NCBI RefSeq assembly: GCF_003555545.1
Contig: NZ_CP032157.1
Location: 1,244,546 to 1,308,545, forward strand
DNA: 64,000 bases
Reading direction: 5' to 3'
Source of the DNA: Paraflavitalea soli
GTDB taxonomy: Bacteria; Bacteroidota; Bacteroidia; Chitinophagales; Chitinophagaceae
Shown here: in pieces, positions 44,359 through 53,865 of the stretch
Numbering within the stretch: the stretch's first letter is position 1
Layout: each line of letters opens with the position of its first letter
Translations under genes and position numbers: made by a program
The notes under the pieces: generated by a model
Database searches by the model: none
What the model was told of the DNA's origin: nothing
What the model saw: only the letters and a program-made list of their open reading frames with translations

Positions 44359-45594
44359 TCAGTTTTTATGTGATTCAATAAACTGTTTTGTTTGCTCCGG
44401 GTAAATACTGATGAAATGGGTCCTTATCAGGTTGGGATCAGCATTGGTTTTCTCTTCCTGCTTTAGTGTGATGGCGCGGGAGGGGAGGGCAGGCATGTGG
44501 CAGTCAATGCAATTGGTGTTGATGGCATTGGCTGGCAGTTTCGCTGCAAAGCTATGTGTTACCGCTTGGTGGCAGCTCGCGCAACGCTGCGATAATACGG
44601 CCATGTTCTCCCTTTCCTGCACATGTGGATTGTGACAGGAAGTACAACTCAGTACATTACTTTTAATATAGCACTGGCTGCCTGTGATCAGTTGGTATTG
44701 GTTGCCATGTACGTCCAGTTTACTGACGTCCCCACCGGTCTTGATAGCCGATGAAAAATACTGGGACAGTGAATCGCCCGGCTTAAAGGAAAAGATCGAA
44801 TTTTTTGTAGTATGACCTCCTGAATGGCATTGGGCGCAAAGGTCTACCTGTCGCTGTCGGGACAGTTGTTTATAAAGGGCTATATGCTGTGCTTGCTTTT
44901 CCTCCGGATGGGAAGAGTGAAAACTTACATGTTCCGCTGCCGGACCATGGCAGCGCTCGCAATCCATGCCATAGATCACTTTGGTTTTATCAAAATAGTC
45001 CACCATTCGTTCCCCTTCCTGTTGCGTGCCCTTGCGTTCGATATACGAGCCGTGACATTCAAAACAGCCAATATTGATCAGCCGGTCAAAGCGTACCTTG
45101 TCTGCCGGGTAACTGGGGCTGTTTACCCATGCCTTGGCCCAAACAGAATACGATACCGGCAGTTGAAACACATTGTCATCATACCAGTATAAATAAGTTT
45201 GTGCTTTACGGCCCGATCCCACTACCACGCCAAACGGAAATGCCTGCTTTTCCTGGTCATTCATATAGGCTACCTGGAACAGGCCATTACTCCTTTGTTC
45301 CATGGCTACTTTTACATTGGCCCGGTAATGAAAGGCATTCCTGCCGGATTCAAAACTCCCTTTGATAGAGGCGGTAGAAGGGCTGGCAGAAGTATTGCGA
45401 TGGGCCGTAGCCAGGTAACTTTTGTGAATCTCCTGATGGCAGTTGGTGCAGGCTGCTGAACCAATATAACCTGTACCCCTTAGATCTGCTGTGGTAGCCA
45501 TTCCCTTCTCCGGTTTGGAAAGGCATTGCGAAAGCGTAAGCACCAATATGAAAATGATGGCTGTAATGGCAAGACTATGTTTGTATCGTTGCAT
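44359..45594 (-). CDS. Seven-haem c-type cytochrome lipoprotein
   Basis: From the ATG at 45592-45594 the product is 411 residues. A hydrophobic leader ends in a candidate lipobox LSQC, so it is probably anchored on the outer face of a membrane. Seven haem-binding CxxCH motifs are present: CTNCH, CFECH, CERCH, CAQCH, CTSCH, CASCH and CIDCH. The arrangement resembles multihaem cytochromes of the NrfA/hydroxylamine-oxidoreductase-like or perioplasmic electron-carrier type, but no CxxCK and no obvious catalytic tyrosine-histidine pair were found. It lies after the SusCD operon on the same strand, behind a terminator, so it has its own promoter. Confidence 0.88.
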   Translation of the reverse strand: MQRYKHSLAITAIIFILVLTLSQCLSKPEKGMATTADLRGTGYIGSAACTNCHQEIHKSYLATAHRNTSASPSTASIKGSFESGRNAFHYRANVKVAMEQRSNGLFQVAYMNDQEKQAFPFGVVVGSGRKAQTYLYWYDDNVFQLPVSYSVWAKAWVNSPSYPADKVRFDRLINIGCFECHGSYIERKGTQQEGERMVDYFDKTKVIYGMDCERCHGPAAEHVSFHSSHPEEKQAQHIALYKQLSRQRQVDLCAQCHSGGHTTKNSIFSFKPGDSLSQYFSSAIKTGGDVSKLDVHGNQYQLITGSQCYIKSNVLSCTSCHNPHVQERENMAVLSQRCASCHQAVTHSFAAKLPANAINTNCIDCHMPALPSRAITLKQEEKTNADPNLIRTHFISIYPEQTKQFIESHKN

Positions 45595-45621
45595 GGTTAT
45601 TTCTGAATATAATAATAGTAA

Positions 45622-45645
45622 AACCCCTTGTAAAAACAAGGGGTT
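45622..45645 (-). terminator. Terminator of the minus-strand SusCD operon
   Basis: AACCCCTTGT (45622-45631) and ACAAGGGGTT (45636-45645) pair perfectly around a 4-base loop, followed on the minus strand by TTACTATTATTAT. It lies 28 bp after the SusD stop. Confidence 0.75.
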
Positions 45646-45672
45646 ACCAAAACTAACTGCTATATGAAATCA

Positions 45673-47271
45673 TTATTTATAATCGTCATTCTGTTTCAGG
45701 TTGGGATTCTTATCGATCTCTACCTGTGGAATGGGGAACAAGATGCGTGTTTTACCATCCAGTTTAGGACGGTGATTGAACCATATCTTACGGCTGTATA
45801 CACCAAAGCGGATCAGTTGTTGACGGCGTTGTCCTTCGGCGGCAAATTCCCAACCCAGTTCGTCGAGCATTCTTCCATAAGGGATATCTGCTCCACCCTG
45901 CAGATCGGAAATGGTGCCATCGATATTCTGCCAGCCATACTTATAAGAGCTGCCCATTTGTAGTTGGGCGCCGGTCACAGTGGCCTTTGCAGGATTGGTA
46001 GTAGCAAAAGCTCTTTTCCGCACGTTGGTCACGATCACGGCTGCCTCATCTGCCTTACCAGTACGAAGCAAAGATTCTGCTTTCATCATCATAATGCCTG
46101 CCAGGCGAAATACGGGATAGTCATTGCTCAAGCCGCCCCGGGCACCGGGCTTGATCTCATACTTGCCTATACGGAATCCGTCGAAGAAATCAGTGTTGTC
46201 AATGCTGGGTACCTTCTTTACATAAGTAAGGATCAATGCGCCCGTAGCTACATTGTATTGAGGGCCCTGGATCCAGGTATCCTTCATGCGGGTGTCATCC
46301 GGGTCATAAGTATCGATGAACTGAGGCACAGCACAGTTACCACCCCAGGGTTGGGCAGCCAGGTCAAGCACATTACGGTGTGCAGAAGCCAGTGTTTTCA
46401 TGTGGATGCTGTTCTGGGTAGCAAAGATCTCATCGAAAGGCACTGCAAATACCAGTTCCTTAGAGGTATTGTTATTCGTAAGGAAGTTGGTTTTAAAAAC
46501 AGGCTCCAGTATATAGGGTCCCTTGGTCAGGATCTCATCACATTGTTCAATACATTTTGCCCATTGAGCTGTACCAGTATACACTTCGGCATTGAGGTAC
46601 AGGCGTGCCAGCGTAGCGCGGGCAGCCCACTTGTTAAAGCGGCCATAAGTGCTATTGTCTGCTTTTTCACTCAGCAGGCCGATATTGTCCAGCAGTTCTT
46701 TTTCGATAAAAGCATACACTTGGGCACGGGTGCTTTGTTTGGGGCGCGCAGTGTCTTTAAAATTGGTTACAATGGGTACATTGCCATGATTGTCGATCAG
46801 CATGGAATAATAGAAGGCGCGTGCTGTTTTCAATTCGGCCACGAGGGCCTCTTTGCCTGTGGTAACCGGGATAGAACCTTCCTCAATTTGAGAGAGGATC
46901 CTGTTTACCGCATTTACTCCTTTAAAATTCTCATTCCAGGAGTTGATTGGCTGCCATTCTGTAGGTGTCCATTCATGCTTGTGCATACGCTGGTAAGTAC
47001 CGGCATCATACCATCCATTGGGACGTACCGGTGTTACAATAATATCAGCCGGCTCTTCCTGCAGGTCAAAATCTCCCTGCCAGCCTACCATTACCGTACG
47101 TAGCACAGTGTATGCCGGACCAATAATGGCTGGAATGTCTTTCTCTGTCGGTTTGAATGATGTTTCCAACACCTGGTCATATACTTCTTCGTCCAGCTTC
47201 GTACAGGAGCCCAACATGATGGAGATACCCAAAGCCAGGTATAGTGTGGTCAGAATTTGTTGCTTTTTCAT
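45673..47271 (-). CDS. SusD/RagB-family nutrient-binding lipoprotein
   Basis: A 532-residue outer-membrane lipoprotein with a lipobox LGSC at the end of the leader. It shows the SusD helical pattern: ARAFYYSMLIDNHGNVPIVTNF, NKWAARATLARLYLNAEVYTG and the C-terminal GWEFAAEGQRRQQLIRFGVYS. The protein caps the SusC channel and binds oligosaccharide at the cell surface. It starts 22 bp after the SusC stop. The glycan is unknown; neighbouring enzymes point to fucose-, rhamnose- and mannose/glucosamine-containing material. Confidence 0.94.
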   Translation of the reverse strand: MKKQQILTTLYLALGISIMLGSCTKLDEEVYDQVLETSFKPTEKDIPAIIGPAYTVLRTVMVGWQGDFDLQEEPADIIVTPVRPNGWYDAGTYQRMHKHEWTPTEWQPINSWNENFKGVNAVNRILSQIEEGSIPVTTGKEALVAELKTARAFYYSMLIDNHGNVPIVTNFKDTARPKQSTRAQVYAFIEKELLDNIGLLSEKADNSTYGRFNKWAARATLARLYLNAEVYTGTAQWAKCIEQCDEILTKGPYILEPVFKTNFLTNNNTSKELVFAVPFDEIFATQNSIHMKTLASAHRNVLDLAAQPWGGNCAVPQFIDTYDPDDTRMKDTWIQGPQYNVATGALILTYVKKVPSIDNTDFFDGFRIGKYEIKPGARGGLSNDYPVFRLAGIMMMKAESLLRTGKADEAAVIVTNVRKRAFATTNPAKATVTGAQLQMGSSYKYGWQNIDGTISDLQGGADIPYGRMLDELGWEFAAEGQRRQQLIRFGVYSRKIWFNHRPKLDGKTRILFPIPQVEIDKNPNLKQNDDYK

Positions 47272-47293
47272 ATAGTGAGTTGTAATACTTTGT

Positions 47294-50290
47294 TTAGAAT
47301 GTCATGTTTACACCAGCTGTGAAAGTGCGCATGGTAGGATATTTGTCCCTGGAATCAGATCCGGGATCAAGGCCCAGGCGGCTCACTTCGGGGTCGATAC
47401 CTTTGTACCCGGTTATAACGATCAGGTTTAATCCGGAAGCAAATACCCGCAGGTTCTTAATGTATTTGTTGCCGCCTACATTAAAATTATAACCCAGCGT
47501 TACGTTGTCGATCTTCCAGTGGTCGCCATTCTCAATATAATGCGATACATATGCCAGTGGAGATGACAATCTGGCTTTGCCATATACTTTGTCGAATGCG
47601 CTTTCGAGCATATTATACGCCTTCACAGTGGGATTTTCATAATACATACGTTGGTAATTGAGGATCTGGTAGCCAAATTGTCCGCGCATGTTCACAGCCA
47701 GGTCGATCCTTTTGTAGCTGAAAGAAAGATTCACACCTGCTGTATGTTTGGGAACACCATTGCCCAGTATTTTACGATCATCACCGGATGCAGCGCTCAG
47801 GAGCTTGGGTTTACCGTCCTTGTCTTCAATGATCCATTTGCCACTGTCGTCAACATCAATGGATTTGTAACCAAAGAAATTACCAATAGGTTGACCCACT
47901 TTTACCCGGTGGGTAATGATCTGAATAGGCTCGCCGGTATGACCTGCATCAAAGAAGTCATTGGCCAGCTTGAAGCGGTCGTCAGAAGAGATAGATACCA
48001 ATGTGTTTTTATTGTAAGACCAGGTTACATTACCCCTGAACTGGAAATCTTTCGTTCTTACGATATCCGCATTCAGTAATATTTCAATACCCTGGTTTTT
48101 CATTTCGCCGGCATTGGCCAGTGTGCTGCTTTGGAAATTTGGTGGTACAGGTACGGGGAAATTATACAGCATATCCTTTGTGCGGCGTTGATAAACATCT
48201 ATACTACCACTAATACGATTACTCCAAATTGCAAAGTCAAGACCGAAGTTGATCTCGGTTTTCTTTTCCCAACGCAGATCAGGGTTACGATTACGTACAG
48301 GCTCGATAGGTTGAATCCATCCGCCATTGTACAGGAACCTGTTGTTGGAATAGTTAAGACTGATGAGCGACATGTAAGGGTCATTGGGTACAGTACCTGT
48401 AATACCAAAACCAGCTCTCAGTTTCAGGTCATTGATAAAGTCCACATTCGACATAAATGACTCTCTGCTGATCCTCCAGCCCAGTGAAGCGGCGGGGAAA
48501 GTACCCCATTTGTAGTTGGCGCCAAACTTAGAGGAGCCTTCATGGCGTACGATGGCAGATATCAGGTATTTCTCATCAAATACATAGTTCAGACGTCCGA
48601 AAAAGCCGATGAGTTTATTGTTATTCTTAAAACTGCTCATGCCTACAGCGCCATTTGCCAGCTGCAGGGCGTCGCCAGATTGCAACCTGTTGTAAGAATA
48701 CAGGTCAGTTGGGAAATTGGAGTTGTTGGCAGAAAAACCTTCACTGGTTACATCCTGGTAGCTATAGCCACCCATGATGGTAACTTTATGGAGGTCCATG
48801 ATATGGGTGTAATCGGTGGTGAATTCCAACAGGTTGTCGCGCAGGTAATCTGTACCCCTTGAGGCATAACCTGTTCTGCGCAGGGTTTCAGATGCCCGGT
48901 GGTTTTTGTTTTCTGCATAACCGTTCAGGTTGGTACGCTTTACGGAAGACAGCAACAGTTTCAGGTTGAGGTTGCGGATAGGTGTAAACAGTACATTGAC
49001 GTTGTAACGCATTTCGTTTTGAACACTTTCTCCATCCACTTCCTGTATAGGGCGAAGGGGGTTATCATAGTTATAGGCATTGGGATCTTCCCGGTAGAAG
49101 CCTGCTGAATTGTACACGCTATCTGTTGGGTTGCGTATGATGGCCTGACGGTAAATATAAGCGTAGTTGGGAGCGTCGAAATACTTACGGTTGCGTCCGA
49201 TCACATTGAGGTTTAACTTCAGCTTGCCATCAAACATAGAATGGTTGATGTCTGCACGACCGAGAAGTTGTTCATTCTCTGATCTTTTGAAAAAACCCTG
49301 CCATTGCCGCAGGTTCAAAGTGGCTACATAATTCGTTTGTGCATTGCCTCCCTGGAAGGAAATATTATGCGTTTGACTCACCGGCTTCCTGCTTATTACA
49401 TCCAACCAGTCGGTAGATGTACCCATATCGGTATTAGCAGGAAATATGCCTTCTTTGATGCCCCTGCGGTATCCGTCCGCATCCAGGAAATCCATTTTGC
49501 GGGCGATGGTTTGAACATTTACCTGTCCCTCGTAGGTAACTGTTGAAGGGCGGTTGCCTTTTTTGCGGGTAGTGATCAATACCACCCCGTTGGTGCCGCG
49601 CGTACCATAAATGGCCGCAGCGGAACCGTCTTTTAATACATCTATTGACTCAATATCTTCCGGAGCAACAGTGTTGAGTGCGCCGGGGATACCATCGATC
49701 AATACCAATGGTTGGGTGGAAGACATGATTGTACTGCTTCCGCGTAAGGATATTTGTGTGGTGGCATTGGGATCGCCGCTGGCTGTTACCACAGATACAC
49801 CGGCTACTTTACCTTGTATCAATTGGCCTGCATCACGCGCAAACCCTTTGGTGAAATCTTCTGATTTTACACTGGCTACAGCACTCGTTACTTCACCTTT
49901 CTTTTGTTTGCCATAACCTACCACTACTACTTCATCAAGATTGGCGCTGCTGGTTTGCAGTGTTATGTTCAGCGTTGTTTGATTGCCTACTTTAACTTCC
50001 TGCGGAGCGAAACCTGTACCCGAGAAAGCCAGGATGCTTTCTCCACTGGGTACCTCAATAGAGAAGGCGCCTTTGGCATCGGTGGCAGTACCTTGTTGAG
50101 CATTTTTTACCTGAACCGAAATGCCGGGAAGTGGGTTTCCCTTGGCATCTTTTACAACTCCTGTTACCGTAATGGCTACGGGCGCCTTTTTGTAGAATGG
50201 CAGGTCCGGAGCAAAAGCGCGGACTGAGACAGGCGAAAAACATAGGCAGGATACTATGCCTGCGCCTGCAATGAGCTTGATCATAAGCAA
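47294..50290 (-). CDS. SusC/RagA-type TonB-linked outer membrane transporter
   Basis: A 998-residue outer-membrane protein. The leader is followed by a carboxypeptidase-regulatory-like domain (VTGVVKDAKGNPLPGISVQVKN), a TonB-dependent plug with LDEVVVVGYGKQKKGEVTSA and IDVLKDGSAAAIYGTRGTNG, and a barrel ending AGVNMTF. These are standard SusC marks. There is no extra N-terminal signalling (STN) domain, so no anti-sigma partner is expected. It is the first gene of the minus-strand SusCD pair and is divergent from a second pair, with 543 bp between. Confidence 0.95.
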   Translation of the reverse strand: MLMIKLIAGAGIVSCLCFSPVSVRAFAPDLPFYKKAPVAITVTGVVKDAKGNPLPGISVQVKNAQQGTATDAKGAFSIEVPSGESILAFSGTGFAPQEVKVGNQTTLNITLQTSSANLDEVVVVGYGKQKKGEVTSAVASVKSEDFTKGFARDAGQLIQGKVAGVSVVTASGDPNATTQISLRGSSTIMSSTQPLVLIDGIPGALNTVAPEDIESIDVLKDGSAAAIYGTRGTNGVVLITTRKKGNRPSTVTYEGQVNVQTIARKMDFLDADGYRRGIKEGIFPANTDMGTSTDWLDVISRKPVSQTHNISFQGGNAQTNYVATLNLRQWQGFFKRSENEQLLGRADINHSMFDGKLKLNLNVIGRNRKYFDAPNYAYIYRQAIIRNPTDSVYNSAGFYREDPNAYNYDNPLRPIQEVDGESVQNEMRYNVNVLFTPIRNLNLKLLLSSVKRTNLNGYAENKNHRASETLRRTGYASRGTDYLRDNLLEFTTDYTHIMDLHKVTIMGGYSYQDVTSEGFSANNSNFPTDLYSYNRLQSGDALQLANGAVGMSSFKNNNKLIGFFGRLNYVFDEKYLISAIVRHEGSSKFGANYKWGTFPAASLGWRISRESFMSNVDFINDLKLRAGFGITGTVPNDPYMSLISLNYSNNRFLYNGGWIQPIEPVRNRNPDLRWEKKTEINFGLDFAIWSNRISGSIDVYQRRTKDMLYNFPVPVPPNFQSSTLANAGEMKNQGIEILLNADIVRTKDFQFRGNVTWSYNKNTLVSISSDDRFKLANDFFDAGHTGEPIQIITHRVKVGQPIGNFFGYKSIDVDDSGKWIIEDKDGKPKLLSAASGDDRKILGNGVPKHTAGVNLSFSYKRIDLAVNMRGQFGYQILNYQRMYYENPTVKAYNMLESAFDKVYGKARLSSPLAYVSHYIENGDHWKIDNVTLGYNFNVGGNKYIKNLRVFASGLNLIVITGYKGIDPEVSRLGLDPGSDSRDKYPTMRTFTAGVNMTF

Positions 50291-50833
50291 TGTGATTTGT
50301 TTGTTTAGTGTTTATGTACAATCGTTCGCTTACTATGTAAGAGAGGCTACTGTATTTTTTAGTCAAACGGGTACTGGTGATCGAAGTCCGGATAAGATTA
50401 TATGGCAATAGAATTCCCCGCCGCTCTACACAGCCTTGTCATGAATGCGTTGATAAAGGATGTAACGAAAATATCACATGCCGGTAAGATTCTGTTTATG
50501 GTATTTAACCGTGTCTTGACAGATTTTAACTTTAATTGTTAACAAGACAATTAATGATTTCGTTTGTGTAGCGGAGATATTTCGTTGTAAGCAGTTTGCT
50601 GAATTGTTGTGGTGGATTGTGTGTTGCTATTAGCGATGATCGAACTGCTGGAGGCTCGTAGCATCGCTGTTCCTGATAAGTTTACGTTCCTTTTCAGCAA
50701 TGCTAAACCGTGATAGTAGGTTTTGCAATCGGTATCTGCAAACGATTCCGTTAATAAACATGCACTTATCTGAAAAAATATTGAACTTGGGTTAGATGTT
50801 ACTTTAGAACAGCTATTAACCAAAACTATTGCT
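50291..50833. promoter_or_regulatory. 543-bp divergent promoter region between the two SusCD pairs
   Basis: No supportable gene lies here. It holds an inverted repeat TTAATTGT (50532-50539) and ACAATTAA (50547-50554) with a 7-bp spacer, a good operator candidate near the centre. A near-consensus box TACTTTAG at about 50801-50808 precedes the plus-strand SusC by 25 bp, with TTG 16 bp upstream. A 90-codon minus-strand frame (50551-50823) overlaps this promoter and is not believed. Confidence 0.5.
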
Positions 50834-53800
50834 ATGTCAACAACAAGATTACTTTATGTAATGATTGTTTTGCTGATGGGTATGCCATGCCTTGCGCAAG
50901 ACAAACCGGTCTCCGGAAAAGTACTCTCCCCCGATAATAAGCCCCTTGCAGGTGTAACCGTACAAGTAAAGAATACCAACAATGTGACCACTACTGCAGA
51001 TGATGGGACCTTCACCCTAGCAGCTCCCTCCGGCAGGGTCGTCTTATCGTTTTCTTATGTTGGTTATGCAACCAAAGAAATGACTGTTAATGCAGGTTCA
51101 CCGGTTACAGTACAGCTACAGGAAGATGCCAAAGACCTGGGCGAAGTGGTGGTGGTAGGGTATGGCACCCAGCGTAAGTCTGATCTTACCGGCGCCGTTA
51201 CTTCCCTGCGTGGAGATAAGATCCGCGAGATGCCTGTCGTGAGCGTGGAACAGGCCATGCAGGGACGCATGCCCGGTGTACAGGTACAGCAAACTTCTGG
51301 TCAGCCGGGCGCTGGTATCTCCATCCGGGTGCGGGGTGTTTCGTCTATCGCGGGCGGAAACGAACCACTCTACGTGATCGATGGCCTTCCACAGTTCAAT
51401 GATGATGTACGTGGCGTAAATGGGCTGGCAACGATCAATCCTTCGGATATCGAATCCATCGAAGTGCTCAAAGATGCTGCTTCTACGGCGATCTACGGAT
51501 CACGAGGCGCCAATGGAGTAGTGATGGTCACTACCAAGTCTGGTAAAGCAGGCGCTACCCGCGTAGTATTTGAAAGCTCTGTTGGCCTTCAGCAAATACG
51601 TAAAAAGCTCGACCTGATGAACAGCCAGGAGTACGTGGATTTTGCCAGGCGGTATTATGTGAACACAGGCCAGGCTGCGCCTGCTGAGCTGACCAATTTC
51701 ACACCCACCATCAGCACGGATTGGCAGGATGAAGTATTTCGTACAGCTCTGTTGCTGAATACCAGCCTGGGCGTTTCCGGCGGTACAGATCGCAGCCGGT
51801 ATTATGTATCCGGCGGCTATACGGATCAGCAGGGTATTGTATTGAACAGCGATTACAAACGTGGCTCTATCCGCGTAAACCTGGATAATAAACTGAGCGA
51901 TCACTTCAGCATTCAATCGCGCTTTACGGTATCCAGAGCGGTGCAGGATGGATTTTCTCCGGCTATAGGTGATAATACCCGCAACTTTGGTAAATCGGGT
52001 ATTGGCTCTGTGCTGCGCTCCATTTCTACCGTAGGTGTAAAAAATGCTGATGGCACCTATACGGATACTTCTCCTTTTGGATTCAATGGTATTGACGTAG
52101 AAAACCCGGTAGCAGTAGCCAAAGAAGTGCTTGATCGCAATACTACTACGCGTGTGCAGGGTGGGGTAGACATCCGGTGGACGATCATTAAAGGGCTCTC
52201 TAATACGATAAGGCTGTCGGGCGATTATTACCATATCCGCCGCGACCTTTATTTTCCCCGCATATTGCCCCGCCTGGGTAATAATATCGGATCAGCTGAA
52301 CTGGGACAATATGATAAAACATCGGGTCTGGTAGAAGACTTCCTGGAATACAGGCATCAGTTAACCTCCGATCTCAACATGGAAGCCATTGGTGGTGTTT
52401 CTTACCAGCATGACCGTTACGATCAGACTGATCTGGCAGCATCCGGATTTGGCAGCGACGACCTGAAGAATTATAATTTCAGTTCCGCCAACACAGTCAG
52501 CAAGCCTGTTACTGATGTGAGTGAGAATACGATCTTATCGGCTTTCGCCAGGGTGCGTTTCAACCTGAAAGACAAATACCTGCTGTCGGCCAGTATACGG
52601 CGTGATGGCGCTTCTGTATTTGCAGCCAATAACAAGTACGGTGTATTCCCTTCTGTATCGGCTGCCTGGCGTGTCTCTGCCGAGAAGTTTATGGAAAGGT
52701 TTACCTGGATGTCCAACCTCAAACTGAGGGCCAGTTGGGGACAAGCAGGTAATCCTGCCATTAAGCCTTATCAGTCGCTGCTGCTGGGTAAAGCCGTCAA
52801 CACCGGACAAGGCGCCGGATCAGGACTGTCTGTAGGGGTGGCGCCTACCTTCCCCAATCCCAATTTGAAATGGGAAACCACCAGCCAAACCAATATTGGT
52901 CTGGACCTGGGCTTACTAAGCGACCGGTTCCGCTTTACCTTCGATTATTACATCAAAAAGACCTCCGACCTGTTGGCGCTGGTACAATTGCCTCCATCTG
53001 CCGGTGTAAGCGCTGGCATAGGAACGGGGCCTGATCAGATCATCGACAATGTAGGAGAAGTAGAAAACAAAGGATGGGAGCTTTCATTGGGAGCTAATAT
53101 CATCAATACAGCCGATTGGACTTTCTCGCTGGATGTAAACTTTTCTCAGAACAAGAATAAAGTCACCAAAACAAAAGACAATAAGGATATTCCCACCATT
53201 GCCGGTGGCAATGATGCCTCAGGTTCCAATAGCATTATCCGCGTGGGACAGCCGCTGTCGGCATTCCTGGGGCCCAAATTTTTAGGACTTGACAAAGACG
53301 GCGTACCCATCCATGAAAACCTCAACGGAGACAAGGATGCCAATGGCAGGGATATTATCAATGCCATCGACAACCAGATACTGGGAAGCCCCTATCCCGA
53401 CCTTTATTATGGTATTTCGCCCACTGTACGTTACAAACAAATAACGTTTAGTATGATATGGGCCGGCGTGAGTGGCGCTTTGATCAACAATGCTGCCTTG
53501 TTTGAACTCACCAATCCCATTATCTCCAACCAATTTAACAAGCTGAAAGCAGCCAATGAGTTTTATCCAAAGCCCAGTCAACTTGCCGGCAATGCCCACC
53601 TGCGTTCATCGCGGTATATGGAAAAAGGTGATTTCTTCCGCATGCGGAATATCCGGCTCGATTATGCTTTCAAACTGAAAGGCCGCACCATTAAAACGTT
53701 GAATGTATACCTCAGCGGGCAGAACCTGATCACCTTTACGGATTACAGTGGGTACGATCCCGAGGTCAATACCTTCAATGGCAATGACCGCCGGCAGGGT

Positions 53801-53863
53801 GTAGACTTAGGCGCTTATCCTTCTGCCAAAACCTATAACCTGGGATTCAGCCTTGGATTTTAA
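50834..53863 (+). CDS. SusC/RagA-type TonB-linked outer membrane transporter
   Basis: A 1009-residue SusC protein: leader MSTTRLLYVMIVLLMGMPCLAQ, regulatory-like domain VSGKVLSPDNKPLAGVTVQVKN, plug with LGEVVVVGYGTQRKSDLTGA and VLKDAASTAIYGSRGANG, and a barrel with the usual SusC C-terminus (YNLGFSLGF). It differs clearly in sequence from the minus-strand SusC and belongs to the divergent pair, so the two pairs may serve different oligosaccharides. It starts a transcript with its SusD partner (2-bp gap) and probably the rhamnosidase beyond a terminator. Confidence 0.95.
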   Translation: MSTTRLLYVMIVLLMGMPCLAQDKPVSGKVLSPDNKPLAGVTVQVKNTNNVTTTADDGTFTLAAPSGRVVLSFSYVGYATKEMTVNAGSPVTVQLQEDAKDLGEVVVVGYGTQRKSDLTGAVTSLRGDKIREMPVVSVEQAMQGRMPGVQVQQTSGQPGAGISIRVRGVSSIAGGNEPLYVIDGLPQFNDDVRGVNGLATINPSDIESIEVLKDAASTAIYGSRGANGVVMVTTKSGKAGATRVVFESSVGLQQIRKKLDLMNSQEYVDFARRYYVNTGQAAPAELTNFTPTISTDWQDEVFRTALLLNTSLGVSGGTDRSRYYVSGGYTDQQGIVLNSDYKRGSIRVNLDNKLSDHFSIQSRFTVSRAVQDGFSPAIGDNTRNFGKSGIGSVLRSISTVGVKNADGTYTDTSPFGFNGIDVENPVAVAKEVLDRNTTTRVQGGVDIRWTIIKGLSNTIRLSGDYYHIRRDLYFPRILPRLGNNIGSAELGQYDKTSGLVEDFLEYRHQLTSDLNMEAIGGVSYQHDRYDQTDLAASGFGSDDLKNYNFSSANTVSKPVTDVSENTILSAFARVRFNLKDKYLLSASIRRDGASVFAANNKYGVFPSVSAAWRVSAEKFMERFTWMSNLKLRASWGQAGNPAIKPYQSLLLGKAVNTGQGAGSGLSVGVAPTFPNPNLKWETTSQTNIGLDLGLLSDRFRFTFDYYIKKTSDLLALVQLPPSAGVSAGIGTGPDQIIDNVGEVENKGWELSLGANIINTADWTFSLDVNFSQNKNKVTKTKDNKDIPTIAGGNDASGSNSIIRVGQPLSAFLGPKFLGLDKDGVPIHENLNGDKDANGRDIINAIDNQILGSPYPDLYYGISPTVRYKQITFSMIWAGVSGALINNAALFELTNPIISNQFNKLKAANEFYPKPSQLAGNAHLRSSRYMEKGDFFRMRNIRLDYAFKLKGRTIKTLNVYLSGQNLITFTDYSGYDPEVNTFNGNDRRQGVDLGAYPSAKTYNLGFSLGF

Positions 53864-53865
53864 TC

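Noticed and set aside
44136-44378. 80-codon minus-strand frame near the globin gene
   Set aside because: It overlaps the globin and cytochrome ends and carries no motif.
45964-47103. 379-codon plus-strand frame opposite the SusD gene
   Set aside because: The minus-strand SusD is unmistakable, and this frame has no recognisable protein features.
50551-50823. 90-codon minus-strand frame between the SusC genes
   Set aside because: It overlaps the promoter and operator candidate and has no coding character.
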